A stretch of 64,000 bases of DNA from Akebia trifoliata (Eukaryota > Streptophyta > Magnoliopsida > Ranunculales > Lardizabalaceae). Shown here piece by piece: positions 61,291 to 64,000 of the stretch. Location of the stretch: NCBI GenBank assembly GCA_017979445.1, contig CM030709.1, positions 9,218,001-9,282,000 of the forward strand, written 5' to 3'. Numbering within the stretch: the first letter of the stretch is position 1; each line of letters opens with the position of its first letter. Below the pieces are notes generated by a model. That model did no database searches and was not told the origin of the DNA. It saw only the letters and a program-made list of their open reading frames with translations. The translations under genes were made by a program, and so were the position numbers.

Positions 61291-61790
61291 ATGGGTGGCC
61301 AATGGGAACAAAATCACCTTCATATCTTTGAAATGTCTAAAACCAAGACAACATCTTTTTTCTTGAATGTGATACAAATATTCCGTATTTTTTGACAAGT
61401 ACTTCCTTCTACAGGCTACACATTTCTAGCCCAAGGAGTGTCTAAAATCAAAACTGACCATCCATTTTTATTTTTTTTTCTGATGGCAAATTTTAACTGA
61501 CCCAACTATATGGAATTTGGATGATCTGTTTGAGCCTTTCCACAAAAAATCTTGCACCACTTTCTTGATATTTAGTTAAACTCATACGAGTAGAGAAAAG
61601 ATAAAGAAAGTAAGAAGGCGAGTTTGAGAGAATATTTCTTATGAGTTAAATTTTACTCCTTTTGGATAGATACATCTATTTTCACATAGCCAGTCTTTTA
61701 GAAACCTTATCTCCACTGATCTTGAATAACTAAAGATCTATACTTTACTCCCCAAAGAATGATAGAGATACTTTGAAGCAGTCTACTTGA
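61291..61790. other. Intergenic, no gene seen
   Basis: No feature supported. Confidence 0.4.
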
Positions 61791-62330
61791 TGGAGATATC
61801 AATACTTCAAGAGTAGATTTATATTTATTTAATTTTCTATTTTGGACTTTTATTTTTATATTTTTGGGTTTATTTTCATATTTTATTAGCCCACCATCTT
61901 AGTATAATGTCTGGGAGGAAGTTTGGTAACATTAATATGTCTTTTATTTAAATTTATAAGAGTTGAAAACTTAGGAGAGATCAAGCTATTAAAATTAGAA
62001 TTTTATTAATTAATTTATTTGGTATTTTAGTTTTATTAGGATTCTTAGATGAATTTTCTTTATATAAAGATTGTATTAGGATTTATTTACAAAGAGAGTT
62101 TGATGAAATAAAGAATTAGTTTCTTTCAATGAAGTTTTTTGGTGTGAGTTCTTCATCCTTCTTGGTGTGATTCTAAGATTCTATCCCTTCTCTTTTTCTT
62201 CCAATCTTAATCTATTCTCTAGATTTTCTTTTAATTTCTTGTTCTTGATTATTGATTCTTGAATTCATGAAACCCCTTTTTGTCTTAATCTTTAATCCTT
62301 AGCCTACAAACCTCAACCTTTAACCCTTTC
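61791..62330 (+). mobile_element. Possible solo LTR (Copia-type)
   Basis: AT-rich, with a promoter-like TTTATATAAAGATTG at 62060-62075, followed 60 bp later by AATAAAGAATTAGTTTCTTTC, which resembles the poly-A and R region of many small plant LTRs. Ends and target duplication were not found, so this is a suggestion only. Confidence 0.3.
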
Positions 62331-63262
62331 CTTTACCATATAAACCTAAAATCCTAATAATAATTGCAAAATGTTGTAATTAAACCCTCTAACCAAACCC
62401 TCAAGGTTTATCCTAAACTTTTAAGGTAACCCTATAGTAGTCTAAATCTTTAACCCAATTCCAAACCAGAGTCCCTACCCCCCTTATTTCATCTTCTTCC
62501 TTCTTTGTCCCGCATCACTACTTTTACATCCCATATAAGATATGAACCATTCAATATCTTCAACTTCTCTCACACCAATCACTTGGTTTTAAACCAAAAT
62601 AACTTGAAGCAAGGATTTCATCAAAGTACAAGAGAATGCATCACAAAGCTTCTACTTGTTCAACGGAAGCGTTGGAAAAGAAAATAACATCATCCAAGAA
62701 CTAAATATGGGTAATTTCTACAGTATTCCCCCAAACTTGAAACCTTCAATAAGCTTGAGATTTCTAGTCTTGGAAGATAATTTTATCAAGGCTTAAATTA
62801 CCACAACAAAGAAAAGGAGAAATAGCTAATCCTCTTATCGAAGACCTTTAGAGCTTCTGAAGAAAATAATTGGAAATCCATTGACCACGATGGAAAAGGA
62901 TGATTAGATACACAAGTCTTTGTCCAACAATACCATCTGGCCCCAAATCCCACATTCAGTGGTCCATATTCAGGAAATTCCAACTAACATGGGCATAAGC
63001 TTTCTCTCTTCTCTTCTCTTCTCACTTCATCTATGTATATATTCTAGGCAAATAAATTTTCCGACGATGAGCACTCCATCCAAAATTCTTCTACCTTTTA
63101 TGTCTTGGAATGTAGAAAAAACCCAATGCCATAATCCTCTTTCATTCTATTAGTAAGAGGCTTGGCCACAATCTTGTACTCTCCATCAATCTCGTTGATT
63201 GGACACCTTTGGTAGATTGGACATTTTTTTAATCAAAAAACTCTAAAACAACTAACAAAAAT
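62331..63262. other. Intergenic, no gene seen
   Basis: Contains CCTAAACC/CCCTAAC words and AT-rich sequence. No gene. Confidence 0.4.
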
Positions 63263-63273
63263 AGAAACACATA

Positions 63274-63519
63274 AACCAACGAGTGTTAGGCACAGTGGCC
63301 AGAGCCTCCCTCCAAAAAGGGAGAGGTCTTGAGTTCAAGCCCCCCCCCCCCCCGTTGCACAGGGATTTCTGTTGGCTTACTTCGTATGTGTGGTTTGTGG
63401 GGTATTGTATGTAGCAGGAGGGATTTGGGTAAGATATGGTGCTCTAAGATGCCAGCTGCCTTGACCCAACTAGTTGGGCCTATGGGTCTGGACACCCTCG
63501 CAATAAAAAAAAAAGAAGA
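63274..63519 (+). mobile_element. tRNA-derived SINE, full length
   Basis: Flanked by a perfect 11-bp duplication AGAAACACATA (63263-63273 and 63520-63530). TTAGGCACAGTGGCC resembles a Pol III A box, and GAGTTCAAGCC is a B box, followed by a C15 homopolymer. The body is about 150 bp and the tail is A-rich. A truncated relative lies at 61148-61290. Confidence 0.85.
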
Positions 63520-63530
63520 AGAAACACATA

Positions 63531-64000
63531 CCCCCTTTCTCTAGACTGAAAATTTCTAAATGACAAAACCATTAACGCATTCTCACTCATTCCTCCTCCC
63601 CCAATATTATTACCCTACAAATAGAAACTCATTCCAAACAACATGAATGTCTTCAAACCAACGGTTAGAATCAATCAAAAGACATAATTTTTTTGGGATA
63701 TGGCACCAATAAAAGCGGTGGGCCGCTAATTATATGGTTGTGATTAACAGATCATCATCTATTCTATTCTACTTGCTATTTAAGAGACAATTGAACATTG
63801 TCGATGTTTGGGAAGGTGTAATATCAGAATTCAGAACAGTTAAAAGTCTTGTAATGGAAAATTGAGTATGGGTTGTAAAGGTGCGCACTCAACTCAAAGC
63901 GCATTTTAGTGAAATGTGATCTCAAAATCCTATTTTTTTCCTCGTTTTGCAGGAAATTCTAGGTTCTAATTTGGTTCGTAACTTACGAAACCCTAACAAT
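63531..64000. other. Intergenic, to window edge
   Basis: No gene seen. The right edge is not a natural boundary. Confidence 0.4.

Overview
The window is nuclear DNA of a flowering plant, probably a eudicot. It is AT-rich. Its genes have many GT-AG introns, and two encode proteins with apparent plastid transit peptides. One gene is a canonical plant E2F and one an HVA22-family protein. The spaces between genes and the long introns hold plant-type non-LTR retrotransposon debris, SINEs and many small inverted-repeat elements. I cannot name the species from sequence alone.

Six protein-coding genes can be read with complete reading frames. They are: an HVA22-like gene (10146-14470, +, 6 coding exons, 226 aa); a single-exon plant protein of unknown function that converges on it (14743-15264, -, 173 aa); a plastid-type DUF1279/FAM210-like membrane protein (25446-27355, +, 3 exons, 190 aa); a full-length E2F transcription factor (28576-36869, -, 14 coding exons, 465 aa); a chloroplast 2-Cys peroxiredoxin (51428-56859, +, 7 exons, 272 aa); and a small conserved plant protein of 80 aa (60100-60342, -). 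All exon joins were built by hand from splice consensus. In the five genes whose family I recognise or whose frame spans exons, phase is kept throughout.

Region by region: 1-9.5 kb is repeats (LINE 3' end, hAT-like element, LTR-like sequence, a CACTA-type terminus, and a Tourist-like element nested in another inverted-repeat element and carrying a long AT-rich tandem array). 9.5-15.3 kb is the HVA22 gene and its convergent neighbour. 15.3-25.4 kb is repeats. 25.4-37.1 kb holds the DUF1279 gene and the E2F gene, tail to tail. 37.1-51.3 kb is a gene-free repeat island. 51.3-56.9 kb is the peroxiredoxin. 56.9-64 kb is mostly repeats around the 80-aa gene.

The genes do not form a functional cluster; they are ordinary neighbours in a plant genome. 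The most distinctive content is the transposon archaeology. One hAT-like family has 8-bp target duplications and CATGGTTTTAAA-type ends, with four copies plus a distinct relative with CAATG ends. One family of two-hairpin elements is always flanked by TA repeats. There are several cases of elements nested inside elements, including inside introns of E2F, HVA22 and the peroxiredoxin. I found no CRISPR, operon, phage or other prokaryotic system, and no convincing undescribed protein system.
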